A stretch of 64,000 nt of DNA from Pollutimonas sp963706785 (GTDB lineage: Bacteria; Pseudomonadota; Gammaproteobacteria; Burkholderiales; Burkholderiaceae_B): NCBI GenBank assembly GCA_963706785.1, contig CAVPNJ010000001.1:62001-126000 (forward strand), read 5' to 3'. How positions within the stretch are numbered: position 1 is the stretch's first letter; each line of letters starts with the position of its first letter. Under the pieces are notes generated by a model. That model was not told the DNA's origin, did not search any database, and saw only the letters and a program-made list of their open reading frames with translations. Made by a program: the position numbers and the translations under genes. Positions 55,315-64,000 of this stretch are shown in pieces.

Positions 55315-55803
55315 ATGAACCGTATTCTTGCCTTCCTACTTCTGGCTGCAGCCAGCCTGCTGGGCAACATAGCACATGCCGAAAGAGTCGGCTGCGTGAG
55401 CACCACGTGGCGCGTGGTTAATAATGACAAGGTCTGCGTTGAGTCGTTCAAAGATCCTGACATCGACGGCGTGGTCTGCCATGTATCCTACGCACAGACC
55501 GGGGGCATCTCGGGCGCCTTGGGATTTGCAGAAGACCCCTCCCGCTTCTCGATCGCATGCCGCCAGGTCGGCCCCATTAGCAGCAAGAAAATTATTCCGC
55601 AAAACGAAGAGGACGTCTTCACTCATCGTATGAGCTTCTTGTTCAAGGGTTTGAATGTATCAAGACTCATAGACAAGGGAAATAATTCACTGATTTATCT
55701 AGTCGTCAGCGAAAAAATTATCGAGGGCTCGCCGTCGAACAGCATTTCGACGGTACCGCTTATGCCGTGGGGAACACAGCCACCCGCCTTGCAGTTTAAA
55801 TAA
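55315..55803 (+). CDS. creA: CreA family protein
   Basis: A 162-residue secreted protein with signal peptide (LLAAASLLGNIAHA) and the CreA features TTWRVVNNDKVCVESFKDPD, IDGVVCHVSYAQTGGISG and EDPSRFSIACRQVGPI, with paired cysteines. CreA is periplasmic, function not established. Divergent from the MTAN gene (95 bases between). Confidence 0.88.
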   Translation: MNRILAFLLLAAASLLGNIAHAERVGCVSTTWRVVNNDKVCVESFKDPDIDGVVCHVSYAQTGGISGALGFAEDPSRFSIACRQVGPISSKKIIPQNEEDVFTHRMSFLFKGLNVSRLIDKGNNSLIYLVVSEKIIEGSPSNSISTVPLMPWGTQPPALQFK

Positions 55804-55833
55804 GCCAAAACGTAAGCGAACCGGTAATTATTT

Positions 55834-56601
55834 TCAAACGTCTTGCATCCAGGCTTGCAACCCATCGACCCAATTATCGGCCGCAAGCCCCGTATTCTGC
55901 CGAAAGATTGCAGCACGGGCATATAGCTGATCGAAGTCGACCGACGGCGCTTTTTTAAAGCCGATGGCCACGACATTACCATCGTGAACTTCCGGTAACC
56001 ATGCTACAGCTTCGAACGCTTGTTCCATGGCTGCCAGATTCTTGCCATGATCGGGATAATCACAGAACAAATTCACCGTCATCATGCCGTGGGGCGTCAG
56101 GCAACTTGCGCAAGCCCGATAAAACTCGACCGACTCGAAAACAGGCCCTCGAGCATCGGCGTCATACAAATCGACCTGCAATACATCAACGACGCCCCGA
56201 TTGATGGGGTCAAGCACAAAGCTCATGGCATCCATTTCAACGACATGCAGCCTGCTATCGTCGGGCGGCAAGGCAAACATGGCGCGAGCTGCGGCAATCA
56301 CCTCAGCATTAAGTTCAACGGCGCTTGTCCTCGCCTGCGGAAAATGGCGATAGCAAAACTTAGTCAGTGCGCCGGCGCCCAATCCAAGCTGAACGATGCT
56401 CTTGGGCTGCTGAATGAAAAGCGCCCATATCATCATCTGCTGCACATACTCCAGCTCAAGGGCGAAAGGATCGTCTAGCCGCATGGAGCCCTGCACCCAT
56501 CGGGTGCCAAAGTGCAGATTACGCACGCCGTCTGCTTCAGTAATTATTACGTCGTTCATGTTAGGATCGAGCCACTTTAAATTCCTATACCGGTTATGCA
56601 C
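55834..56601 (-). CDS. Spermidine synthase-like methyltransferase-fold protein
   Basis: A 255-residue protein with the SpeE Rossmann core: VQLGLGAGALTKFCYRHF (glycine loop), AVELNAEVIAAARAMF, VVEMDAMSF and LQVDLYDADARGP. The N-terminal SpeE beta domain is shorter than usual. Start is taken at GTG 56601 (GGAGGG upstream), although an ATG at 56559 (MNDVIITEAD) is also reasonable. Aminopropyl transfer is not certain; many such proteins have other substrates. The start overlaps the divergent phnA start region. Confidence 0.8.
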   Translation of the reverse strand: MHNRYRNLKWLDPNMNDVIITEADGVRNLHFGTRWVQGSMRLDDPFALELEYVQQMMIWALFIQQPKSIVQLGLGAGALTKFCYRHFPQARTSAVELNAEVIAAARAMFALPPDDSRLHVVEMDAMSFVLDPINRGVVDVLQVDLYDADARGPVFESVEFYRACASCLTPHGMMTVNLFCDYPDHGKNLAAMEQAFEAVAWLPEVHDGNVVAIGFKKAPSVDFDQLYARAAIFRQNTGLAADNWVDGLQAWMQDV

Positions 56602-56934
56602 ATACTACCCTCCTGCCCTCAATGCACCATGGAACACACCTACCCTGACGGTGGCATTTACATCTGTCCCGATTGTGCACACGAATGGCCTATTGATTCC
56701 TCGATCGACGAAGAAACCGACGATAGGGTCATTAAGGATAGCAATAATAATCCGCTGGCCGACGGCGACGCCGTTATCCTGATTAAAGACCTGAAAGTAA
56801 AAGGCTCCTCGACCATCTTGAAAAAAGGTTCCAAGGCCAAAAGCATACGCTTGGTCGGGGGCGACCACGAAGTGGATTGCAAGATCGACGGCGTAAGCTT
56901 TATGCTAAAAGCCTGCTTTCTGAAAAAAGCGTAG
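56596..56934 (+). CDS. PhnA family zinc-ribbon protein (YjdM)
   Basis: A 112-residue PhnA-like protein: zinc ribbon from SCPQC and CPDCAHEW near residues 6-30, then the C-terminal domain DSNNNPLADGDAVILIKDLK with VKGSS. Phosphonoacetate-related naming is historical; actual role is unknown. Its 5' end overlaps that of the divergent SpeE-like gene by 6 bases if the GTG start of that gene is used. Confidence 0.9.
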   Translation: MHILPSCPQCTMEHTYPDGGIYICPDCAHEWPIDSSIDEETDDRVIKDSNNNPLADGDAVILIKDLKVKGSSTILKKGSKAKSIRLVGGDHEVDCKIDGVSFMLKACFLKKA

Positions 56935-57037
56935 GCCCATTCCATTCCTGCACCGCTGCAAACTCCCACGGTGCAAGGGAACTTACATGGCCGAACAGGA
57001 ATCTTAGTAGCTGTCGACTTTTTTCTTGCTCTTCACG

Positions 57038-57946
57038 ATGTCTATCCGCCGGCGCCTACTCTTAATTTTCCTCGCATGCCTGCTCTCGGCGGCAGCGGGC
57101 AGCTATATCTGGCTCGATCGCTGGCAGCGTCAGACAATATTCTCGATAGAGTTGGGCGATAGCCGCTGGTGGCGGCAGGCCCCAGAGGACACCGAAGTGT
57201 TCGACATCACGCTGAAAAACGGTGAAAAGATCCGAACCTGGTATATCGCGAACGCCGATCCTCAAGCCCCCACGGTGCTGTATCTGCATGGTTCCCGCTG
57301 GAACCTTAACGGAAGCGTATTCCGGATCGAGCGCTGGGTAGAGATGGGCTTTTCGGTTTTGGCCATCGACTACCGTGGATTTGGAGACTCGAGTCATATT
57401 CTGCCGTCTCAGGCCACCGCAACGCAAGATGCCAGCGCTGCCCTGCAAGAGCTTGCGCGCCGGCAGCCCGACCCCGCACGCAGATTCGTATACGGACATA
57501 GTCTGGGAGGCGCGGTCGCCGTTGCGCTCGCAGCCGAAACGAATCAGCCTGATTTTGCCGGACTGATTCTTGAATCGACCTTCACCAGTATTCAAGCCAT
57601 GATAGGCAATACCCGCTATGCTCACATACCGGGTCTGGCTATGCTGGTCACACAGCCATTTAATTCCATTGACACCATAAAAGATGTCCGCGTGCCGATT
57701 CTTTTTCTGCATGGCACTGCCGACTCGGTGGTGCCACACAGCATGAGCGATGCGTTGCGCGCAGCCGCCGACAAGCCTAATGGACCACTGCGGCGAGTAG
57801 TAAAGATAGAAGGGGCCTCGCACTCCGGGGCAAGCCGCAGCGGCGAAATCTACGAGAATGCCATAAAGGAGTTCATTGCGATGGGCCCGCGCGCTAGTGG
57901 CGACTCGGATTATCGCGCAAGCAAGGAAACAGGGGAAAACCACTAG
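57038..57946 (+). CDS. Alpha/beta hydrolase, membrane-anchored
   Basis: A 302-residue serine hydrolase with an N-terminal membrane anchor (IRRRLLLIFLACLLSAAAGS), nucleophile elbow GHSLGG near residue 157, acid Asp in HGTADSVVP near 228 and His in EGASHSG near 263. The ATG at 57038 (MSIRRR) is chosen over a TTG at 57026. Similar to the BEM46/FrsA-like group; substrate unknown. Confidence 0.87.
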   Translation: MSIRRRLLLIFLACLLSAAAGSYIWLDRWQRQTIFSIELGDSRWWRQAPEDTEVFDITLKNGEKIRTWYIANADPQAPTVLYLHGSRWNLNGSVFRIERWVEMGFSVLAIDYRGFGDSSHILPSQATATQDASAALQELARRQPDPARRFVYGHSLGGAVAVALAAETNQPDFAGLILESTFTSIQAMIGNTRYAHIPGLAMLVTQPFNSIDTIKDVRVPILFLHGTADSVVPHSMSDALRAAADKPNGPLRRVVKIEGASHSGASRSGEIYENAIKEFIAMGPRASGDSDYRASKETGENH

Positions 57947-58016
57947 AGTTTTTTTGTGTATACGTGAAGCAGGCTATCTATACTCAGCCCACGCCCACAA
58001 ATTCACAGGTTTCTTA

Positions 58017-58466
58017 ATGCTGCCCACACTTGATTTCCTACATAACATAGCTCAACAACACGGCGACGAAATCGCGATAGAAGATTCCAGCACTCAAGTA
58101 AGCTATTCTGAATTGTTAATAGCCGTCAATGCGCTAGCCGTAGCGCTGCAGGTAAGGGATCCTATTCCGACGTCAAAGGTGGGCCTGTGCGCGGCCAACT
58201 CAATGGAATATGTTGTCAGCCTGCTGGCCATATTGGCTGCCGGAAAAACGCTGGTGCCCCTTAATTGCTACGGTACATCAGAGCAATTGCATCAAATCCT
58301 GCTCGATACCCATCCCACCGCCATTATCGTGGATAAGCTGGGCGATGCGCTGATCAAAAGCGAAGACGAGTTGAAAATTCCGTTCTCGCAATTTCCTGGA
58401 CTGGTATTGACTTATCGAGACCAGACACCGCAACGCTACGATATAAGCAGCACGGAAAACCTTTAA
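58017..58466 (+). CDS. Short AMP-binding-domain protein (N-terminal fragment of an acyl-CoA synthetase-like enzyme)
   Basis: A 149-residue protein matching only the first subdomain of AMP-forming ligases: SSTQVSYSELLIAVNALAVA, VGLCAANSMEYVVSLLAILA and GKTLVPLNCYGTSEQLHQIL. The P-loop, A5 and C-terminal catalytic lysine are absent, so it cannot act alone. Start ATG 58017 (MLPTLDFLHNIAQ). It ends in a proper stop just before doxX, so it is either a degenerated ligase or a conserved short homologue. Confidence 0.7.
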   Translation: MLPTLDFLHNIAQQHGDEIAIEDSSTQVSYSELLIAVNALAVALQVRDPIPTSKVGLCAANSMEYVVSLLAILAAGKTLVPLNCYGTSEQLHQILLDTHPTAIIVDKLGDALIKSEDELKIPFSQFPGLVLTYRDQTPQRYDISSTENL

Positions 58467-58550
58467 AGCATTGTGCCTTCGTTGCAACTCGATGCCCCTA
58501 TAATGGCGCGCGCCCGTCCAGGCAAATTCTCGAAATTAAGGATCCGCAAC

Positions 58551-58961
58551 ATGTCCCCTACTACCCTTGATGATCTCGGCAAACTGACTCTGCGTCTATC
58601 GATAGGCATTCTTATCCTGTTCCACGGCGTTGCCAAATTACTCAATGGCATCGGGCCCATCGAAGGCATGGTGGTGGCCCGCGGCATGCCGGCATTCTTT
58701 GCCTGGGCGGTGTTTATCGGCGAAGTGATCGCTCCGTTATTGTTGATCATCGGGCTTTACACACGCTTGGGAGCCTTGCTAATTCTGGCGAATATGGTGG
58801 TCGCGATCGCGCTCGCACATAGCGGTCAATTGTTCCAGCTGGCCGGCACCGGGGGCTGGCGGCTCGAGCTCCAGGGCCTTTTCCTGTTCGGCAGCCTGGC
58901 CGTTGTACTGTTGGGTGCTGGCCGCTTTAGCCTTGGCGGTAAAAACGGTCGCTGGAATTAA
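58551..58961 (+). CDS. DoxX family membrane protein
   Basis: A 136-residue protein of four helices, starting MSPTTLDDLGKLTLRLS at 58551 (AAGGA 8 bases upstream; in-frame codons upstream are not preferred). Core LILFHGVAKLLNGIGPIEGM and GEVIAPLLLIIGLYTRLGAL are typical DoxX. Function not established; often linked to redox or respiratory membrane proteins. Confidence 0.88.
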   Translation: MSPTTLDDLGKLTLRLSIGILILFHGVAKLLNGIGPIEGMVVARGMPAFFAWAVFIGEVIAPLLLIIGLYTRLGALLILANMVVAIALAHSGQLFQLAGTGGWRLELQGLFLFGSLAVVLLGAGRFSLGGKNGRWN

Positions 58962-59101
58962 GCCAGGATATCGTCATATCGGCTCAGTTAATGCACCCTA
59001 TACAGCAAACTCGGCCGAGGATGCCGCGCACTTAACCTGGCGCTGGGTGGCGGCTCTGCACGGACCCCGCCTTCCCACAACCTTACAGCGGCATTGCCGC
59101 A

Positions 59102-59887
59102 TTACACCTGAACGAACGAGTTCTTGATGAAATCGCTAGGCGTGATGCCAAGATTCCGCCTGAACATTGCGGTAAATGCGCTTTGGTTCTGGTAGCCCAG
59201 ATCTAGCGCAATGCTCAAGATTTGCCGCCCCTCGGCCAACCATTCCAGGGCGATTAGCAGCTTGGCCTGTTGACGCCACTGCGAAAACGACATGCCCAAT
59301 TCGTTGACGAACAGACGATGTAAGGTACGCTGGTCGTAACCGAGATCCGTAGCCCATTCTTGCAGGGTCTTCGTATCGTCAAGGTGTTCTTGAATATGGG
59401 TGCAGATTCGCGCCAGACGATGGTCACGCGGCGCAGGCAAGTTCAGCGGCAGCGCAGAGTTTCCGCTGATTTGCTCGAGCAGCAGATCCATCAGCAAGGA
59501 AGTTCGTGGGCAGGAGAGCGTTTGTGCCGGTGCAGCAGCGACTGCGCTGATAAGCTCGCGGAATAAGGGCGAGACGGACAACATACAGCTTTGATCCGGG
59601 AGATCTGGCTGAAACTCGGGATTGACAAACACCGAGCGCATTTGCACTTTGCCCACCATGCGCACCTTGTGCCTGACATTGGGCGCCAACCACAGGGCAC
59701 GGCTAGGGGGGACCACCCAGTGGCCGTCCGTACTGGCCACTATCATCACACCGCTTAAGACGAGTTTAAGTTCGCCCATTCCGTGCCCGACGCTGGACAG
59801 CACGGTAGAGTCGGCGAAGTCTCGGCTGACTCCGCCGACCAGTACACTGGTGCTAGTTGCAGCACACGTATTAAGCTGCGACTTCAT
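59102..59887 (-). CDS. AraC-family transcriptional regulator
   Basis: A 261-residue regulator with an N-terminal cupin-like domain (about 15-95; GMGELKLVLSGVMIVAS, then WLAPNVRHKVRMVG) and a C-terminal double helix-turn-helix (about 155-258; LGYDQRTLHRLFVNELGMS, LDLGYQNQSAFTAMFRRNLG). Effector unknown; likely acts on a neighbouring gene, for example the doxX or acsA side. Confidence 0.88.
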   Translation of the reverse strand: MKSQLNTCAATSTSVLVGGVSRDFADSTVLSSVGHGMGELKLVLSGVMIVASTDGHWVVPPSRALWLAPNVRHKVRMVGKVQMRSVFVNPEFQPDLPDQSCMLSVSPLFRELISAVAAAPAQTLSCPRTSLLMDLLLEQISGNSALPLNLPAPRDHRLARICTHIQEHLDDTKTLQEWATDLGYDQRTLHRLFVNELGMSFSQWRQQAKLLIALEWLAEGRQILSIALDLGYQNQSAFTAMFRRNLGITPSDFIKNSFVQV

Positions 59888-59971
59888 AAGTAGTACTTAT
59901 CCCCTGCACACCGTTCTGCCGCGGTATCGTTACACCGATTCTACTGGGGTCAGTACGTAACGCCATGCAGG

Positions 59972-59993
59972 AAAACCCCCGCAAAAACGGGGG
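59972..59993 (-). terminator. Rho-independent terminator of acsA
   Basis: CCCCCG at 59976-59981 pairs with CGGGGG at 59988-59993 around loop CAAAAA. On the minus strand the hairpin is followed by TTTTCC. It lies 40 bases after the acsA stop at 60033. Confidence 0.8.
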
Positions 59994-60032
59994 CTAGAAA
60001 CCTTGACATTTGTACTGCCGAATAAGCCCTTA

Positions 60033-62012
60033 TCAGTACACTCCTGTAAACTGCTTCAAGACATCGGGGTTTTCAAGGGTTGATACATCTTGTGTGACTT
60101 CCTGGCCTTCGGCCACGACACGCAATAAGCGTCTGAGGATTTTTCCCGACCGCGTTTTGGGCAGGTTATTTCCAAAGCGAATATCACGCGGCTTTGCTAT
60201 GGGCCCAACCTCGGTTGCGACCCAATCGCGCAACACTTGGGCCAAGGCCTCGGCTGTTCGGCCTTCTGGAAGCTGTCCTTTAAGAATAACGAAAGCAACG
60301 ATCGCTTCTCCGGTCGTCGCATCAGGGCGCCCGACCACGGCAGCTTCCGCAACAAGTTCGTGTGCCACCAGGGCCGACTCGATTTCCGTCCCACCCAGGC
60401 GATGCCCGGAAATACTCAGAACGTCGTCCGTGCGGCCCATGATCCAGTAATAACCGTCTTTATCCCGCTGCGCGTTATCGCCCGCCATGTAATAGCCTTT
60501 CAGCTCGGCGGGAAAGTAACTGCTTTTGAAGCGCTCGGAGTCGCCCCACACATTGCGTATCATGGCCGGCCAGGGCCGTTTTATGACCAAGTAGCCGCCC
60601 CGCCCGTTCGGAATATCGTTGCCTGCCTCGTCGACTATGCCTGCCGAAATGCCCGGCAATGGAAACGTGCATGAACCCGGTTTAAGCGGGGTTGCACCGG
60701 GCAGCGGGGCCAGAATATGGCCGCCGGTTTCAGTCTGCCACCATGTGTCGACTATGGGGCAGCGAGCCGCCCCGACATTGTTGTGATACCAGATCCAGGC
60801 CTCAGGATTGATAGGTTCCCCAACCGAGCCCAGTAAACGCAAACTGCCAAGGTCGTAGTTGCGCGGATGCGTATCGGGTGCAGCTTGCGACGCTTTGATA
60901 AGCGAGCGGATCGCCGTCGGTGCAGTATAAAAAATGCTGACCTTATGGCGCTGGATCATTTCCCAGAAACGGCCGGCATTCGGGTAAGTAGGTATGCCTT
61001 CGAAGATAACTTGTGTCATACCTGCAGCAAGAATGCCGTATGCGATATACGTGTGGCCGGTGACCCAGCCTACGTCGGCGGTGCACCAGAATACGTCGTT
61101 GGGCTGCGCATCGAATACCCATTTCGTGGTCAACGATGCCCATAGAAGATAGCCGGCCGAAGAATGCTGGACCCCCTTGGGTTTTCCTGTGGAGCCGGAG
61201 GTGTATAGAATGAACAAGGGATGTTCGGCTTCAACCGCAACCGGTTCACAGGTGTTCGCTTGCCCTGCTTCAAGGTCGTGCAGCCATACGTCGCGGGTGT
61301 CGTCCCAGGCAATGTCTGTACCGGCACGCTTATACACTACGACTTTTTCAACGACCTCGCCGCCCTGTTCGGCCAGCGCTTCATCGACAGCCTGCTTCAA
61401 TGGAATAGCACGGCCACCGCGCAGTTGGGCGTCGGCCGTAATGATAAGCCGCGCGCCGACGTCGGCAATACGCTGGTGTAGGCTTTTGGACGAGAAACCG
61501 CCAAATACAACCGAATGCGTAATGCCCAAACGGGCGCACGCTTGCATTGTCGCAATCGCTTCAATAGACATCGGCAGATAAATAATGGCGCGATCACCCT
61601 TGCCGTAACCCAGTGATTTTATGCCGTTGGCAATGCGGCACACACGTGCATGGAGTGCACGATAAGAAATTTTGCAGACTTGCCCGTCGTCGGCTTCGAA
61701 AATAATGGCGGTCTTGTCAGCGTTTTCGTTTTCAAGATGGACGTCCAGGCAATTTTCGGAGACGTTCAATTCACCGTCGTCGAACCATGTGTAGAAAGGC
61801 GCCTTCGATTCGTCTAGAATCCGAGTGAAAGGCTTGCGCCAGCGTAGATGTTCGTGAGCATGGCGGCCCCAGAAGCCCTCAGGATCCTGATCCGCCTCTT
61901 CACAAAGTGCTTTGTAACTTCCCATGCCAGACACAGTGGCCCGCGCCACCGCGGCACGCCCCGGGGAAAACACGCGATTTTCCACGAGAATGGAATCAAT
62001 AGTAGATGACAT
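60033..62012 (-). CDS. acsA: Acetyl-CoA synthetase
   Basis: A 659-residue AMP-forming acetate:CoA ligase. Motifs: YTSGSTGKPKGVQHSSAGY, VDTWWQTETGGHILAPL, GRTDDVLSISGHRLGGTEIE and PKTRSGKILRR near residue 622, whose Lys is the acetylation-regulated residue in this family. ATG 62012 (MSSTIDSILVEN) has GGAG 9 bases upstream; an in-frame start at 62228 overlaps livF and is not used. The full length matches Acs. It lies 32 bases after a Liv cluster livF, same strand, so likely one operon. Confidence 0.95.
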   Translation of the reverse strand: MSSTIDSILVENRVFSPGRAAVARATVSGMGSYKALCEEADQDPEGFWGRHAHEHLRWRKPFTRILDESKAPFYTWFDDGELNVSENCLDVHLENENADKTAIIFEADDGQVCKISYRALHARVCRIANGIKSLGYGKGDRAIIYLPMSIEAIATMQACARLGITHSVVFGGFSSKSLHQRIADVGARLIITADAQLRGGRAIPLKQAVDEALAEQGGEVVEKVVVYKRAGTDIAWDDTRDVWLHDLEAGQANTCEPVAVEAEHPLFILYTSGSTGKPKGVQHSSAGYLLWASLTTKWVFDAQPNDVFWCTADVGWVTGHTYIAYGILAAGMTQVIFEGIPTYPNAGRFWEMIQRHKVSIFYTAPTAIRSLIKASQAAPDTHPRNYDLGSLRLLGSVGEPINPEAWIWYHNNVGAARCPIVDTWWQTETGGHILAPLPGATPLKPGSCTFPLPGISAGIVDEAGNDIPNGRGGYLVIKRPWPAMIRNVWGDSERFKSSYFPAELKGYYMAGDNAQRDKDGYYWIMGRTDDVLSISGHRLGGTEIESALVAHELVAEAAVVGRPDATTGEAIVAFVILKGQLPEGRTAEALAQVLRDWVATEVGPIAKPRDIRFGNNLPKTRSGKILRRLLRVVAEGQEVTQDVSTLENPDVLKQFTGVY

Positions 62013-62044
62013 TACATACGCTCCTGCATTGACTGGCAAAGTGC

Positions 62045-62749
62045 TTAGGCGGCTGCGCCAAGATAGCGATTCATGATTTCGGGCTTTTGATGCAGCTCTT
62101 GGGTGGTACCGCCAAATACGATATGGCCGGTATTCAAAAGGTAGCAACGGTCGGCCATAGATAACGCTGCAGCAACGTTCTGTTCGACAACGACGATGGT
62201 TCTGCCCTGTCGTGCAAGACCCTGGCACACATTCATCAAGTCCCGCACAATAAGCGGTGCGAGACCTTCGAAAGGCTCGTCAAGCAGAATTAGGCGGGCA
62301 TCGCGAATCATGGCGCGCGCAATCGCAACCATTTGCTGTTCGCCACCAGAAAGTTCACGCCCCTTGTTATTGCGCCGCTCATCCAGACGCGGAAAGGTAC
62401 GGTAAATTTCCGCAAAACTTAGCGGCTTCTTTGCAGTCATTGCCGCAAGTTGAAGGTTTTCGTGAACAGTAATGCCGCCGATGACTCGCCGCTCTTCCGG
62501 CACCAGCTGTAGGCCCAGCCGCGCGATCTGGTGCGCTGGCAAATTATGCGTAGGAGTTCCGCCAAACGAAACGGTGCCCGACTTAGGCGTCAGGGCGCCG
62601 GCAATGGTTTTAAGCAACGTAGATTTGCCTGCACCATTACGACCTAGCAAGGCCACCACTTCATTTTCTTGAACATTAAGCGAAACATCGAACAGAATGT
62701 GAGAATCACCATAATAGGTATTGATACCTTCAACTTCAAGCAAACTCAT
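62045..62749 (-). CDS. livF: Branched-chain amino acid-type ABC transporter ATP-binding protein LivF (third cluster)
   Basis: A 234-residue ATPase: Walker A GRNGAGKST near 36, signature LSGGEQQ near 135 and Walker B LILLDEPFEGLAP near 155. Starts MSLLEVEGINTYYGD; ATGA overlap with the fused LivM-LivG gene (stop at 62746). With acsA 32 bases downstream, this transporter could carry a small acid, perhaps acetate-related. Confidence 0.92.
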   Translation of the reverse strand: MSLLEVEGINTYYGDSHILFDVSLNVQENEVVALLGRNGAGKSTLLKTIAGALTPKSGTVSFGGTPTHNLPAHQIARLGLQLVPEERRVIGGITVHENLQLAAMTAKKPLSFAEIYRTFPRLDERRNNKGRELSGGEQQMVAIARAMIRDARLILLDEPFEGLAPLIVRDLMNVCQGLARQGRTIVVVEQNVAAALSMADRCYLLNTGHIVFGGTTQELHQKPEIMNRYLGAAA

Positions 62750-64000
62750 GATTCGTCTACGCCTCCAAGGTAAGCTTCCTGAACGGCCTTGCTGTTACGG
62801 ATTTCTTCGGGCGTACCTTCTGCCAGGAAGTTGCCGTCATACAAGACAGTGATTTTGTCGGCCAGTTCGAACATGGCGTCCATATCGTGCTCGACGATAA
62901 GTACGGTTCGTCCACGCCGTATGCTTTTCAGCAGGGCTACCGTTTGCACCCGCTCTTCGGGACTCATTCCTGCCAGCGGCTCATCGAGCAGGAGCACGTT
63001 CGCCCCGGTCGCCAGCGCCAAACCGATTTCGACCCGCCTTTTTTCGCCGTAGGAAAGTTCGTGCACCAGCGTATCGGCCTTATGGGAAAGTTCGACCAAC
63101 TCGAGCGCTGCCTCGACCTGCGCGCCGTAGCCGCTAACCCCATTGAGACTGGACAAGGCGTCAAAGCGGAAAGAACCACGCTGCTGCCCCAGCACCGACA
63201 TCAGAATATTCTGGCGTACAGTCAGGGCATCGAAGAGCTCGTTGACCTGATAGCTTTTACTCATGCCTAGCTGGCATACCTGAGTTACACCGATGCCTGT
63301 GATGTTGTCGCCCCGCAGAAAGACTTCGCCTGACGTCGGGGTGATCTCGCCTGCCAACATCTTGAAAAAGGTGGATTTGCCCGCGCCATTGGGCCCGATA
63401 AGACCCCGCAGTTCACCTTCCGCAATCGATATCGACACACCTTTGACTGCTTTAAGACCGCCGTAGTGTTTGGCAATATTGTTCGCCTGTAACACTGGGT
63501 TGCCCGCCGGTAGCGGTCTGGATTCACGCATTAGCAATTGCCTGCCATGGTGAGAACCGGGATGCGGCCCACCATTGCCCGTATTTGTGGCGCGTGTAAG
63601 CCGATTCGTCATGCGCTTGTTGCGCCAGGCGATGAATTCGCCACAGATGCCTCGGCGGAAGACCGTGACCAGGATGACGAAGATAACACCAAGTATGAGC
63701 CGCCAGTAGGCGCCAACGGAGTCAACAAACTGCAAGACCTCGTAGAGATACAACCATATCAAGGCGCCGAGCAACGGGCCAAACAATGTGCCCGAGCCCC
63801 CCATCACGGTTTGGATGACGAGTTCGGCCGACGTATGGAGGTTGAACGCGTCGGGCGGCATATAGCCCTGGAACAAGCCAAGCAGACCGCCCGCCACGCC
63901 ACCATAAGCAGCCGCAACCACGAATACTGCCAGCTTGTATCGCTGGATCTTATGACCTACCGCCATTGCACGTGTGGGATTGCCGCGAATAGCCGTAAGC
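62746..64000 (-). CDS. Fused LivM-LivG permease/ATP-binding protein (partial, runs off right edge)
   Basis: The frame is open to the window edge. Visible residues begin in LivM (LTAIRGNPTRAMAVGHKIQR, then GTLFGPLLGALIWLYLYEVL) and continue through a basic linker (MTNRLTRATNTGNGG) into a full LivG domain: GPNGAGKST, LSYGEKRRVE and LLLLDEPLAGMSP. No stop separates the two, so permease and ATPase are one chain. An internal Met at 63531 could allow separate LivG initiation but lacks a good Shine-Dalgarno. LivH of this cluster would lie beyond 64000. Confidence 0.9.
   Translation of the reverse strand, partial: LTAIRGNPTRAMAVGHKIQRYKLAVFVVAAAYGGVAGGLLGLFQGYMPPDAFNLHTSAELVIQTVMGGSGTLFGPLLGALIWLYLYEVLQFVDSVGAYWRLILGVIFVILVTVFRRGICGEFIAWRNKRMTNRLTRATNTGNGGPHPGSHHGRQLLMRESRPLPAGNPVLQANNIAKHYGGLKAVKGVSISIAEGELRGLIGPNGAGKSTFFKMLAGEITPTSGEVFLRGDNITGIGVTQVCQLGMSKSYQVNELFDALTVRQNILMSVLGQQRGSFRFDALSSLNGVSGYGAQVEAALELVELSHKADTLVHELSYGEKRRVEIGLALATGANVLLLDEPLAGMSPEERVQTVALLKSIRRGRTVLIVEHDMDAMFELADKITVLYDGNFLAEGTPEEIRNSKAVQEAYLGGVDES

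Noticed and set aside
57062..57943. Long antisense frame of 293 codons opposite the alpha/beta hydrolase
   Set aside because: The sense strand has the full hydrolase with GHSLGG and correct spacing; the antisense peptide has no known motif and is a codon-usage shadow.

Overview
The window looks like chromosomal DNA of an environmental betaproteobacterium, most likely Burkholderiales/Alcaligenaceae (Bordetella, Pusillimonas, Achromobacter relatives). This is inferred from two Bug/TctC-type solute-binding proteins, three Liv-type ABC systems, a TRAP system and many CoA-dependent acid catabolism genes. No rRNA or conserved housekeeping operon is present to settle the genus.

Layout. 0-4.5 kb: a HAD-like phosphatase running off the left edge and a stand-alone GH94 glucan phosphorylase-like enzyme. 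4.8-9.4 kb: a complete livKHMGF operon. 9.8-19.4 kb: a tRNA-His fragment followed by a zone rich in single-base frameshifts. The zone holds broken genes for a small conserved-looking protein, cardiolipin synthase, enoyl-CoA hydratase, malonyl-CoA decarboxylase, AlkB, DUF1330 and a keto-acid hydratase. Within it an intact malonyl-CoA synthetase and an intact TctC form the core of a malonate (mat) locus with a GntR regulator. 19.5-30.7 kb: a catabolic operon (TRAP dctPQM, FAD oxidoreductase with one frameshift, two crotonases, a fused family I CoA-transferase, an acyl-CoA dehydrogenase) with a divergent GntR regulator and acyl-CoA synthetase. 31-37 kb: epimerase remnant, DUF35 + Cys-less thiolase homologue + enoyl-CoA hydratase + CaiB-type CoA-transferase + TctC, divergent LysR, then a tyrosine recombinase fragment. 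38.4 kb: tRNA-Arg(UCU). 38.7-49.7 kb: outer-membrane phospholipase A, LysR, fused indolepyruvate:ferredoxin oxidoreductase, universal stress protein and a second Liv cluster with a LivH-LivM fusion. 49.8-59.9 kb: sulfatase-type phosphoglycerol transferase, TerC/CBS protein, tRNA-Pro(UGG), and assorted small chromosomal genes. 60-64 kb: acsA and a third Liv cluster in which LivM is fused to LivG, running off the right edge.

The theme is scavenging of organic acids and amino acids: an importer, CoA activation (ligase or CoA-transferase), then beta-oxidation-like steps, each module with its own regulator. Points most worth a second look are the dense single-base frameshift zone; GC-rich hairpins at all three binding-protein/permease junctions; a fourfold TGANATATYA repeat in front of the TRAP operon; the Cys-less thiolase/DUF35 pair, which resembles retro-aldolases; the two transporter gene fusions; and the two tRNA-linked traces of integrated elements. 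I did not find a clearly new multi-gene system such as a defence island or CRISPR.
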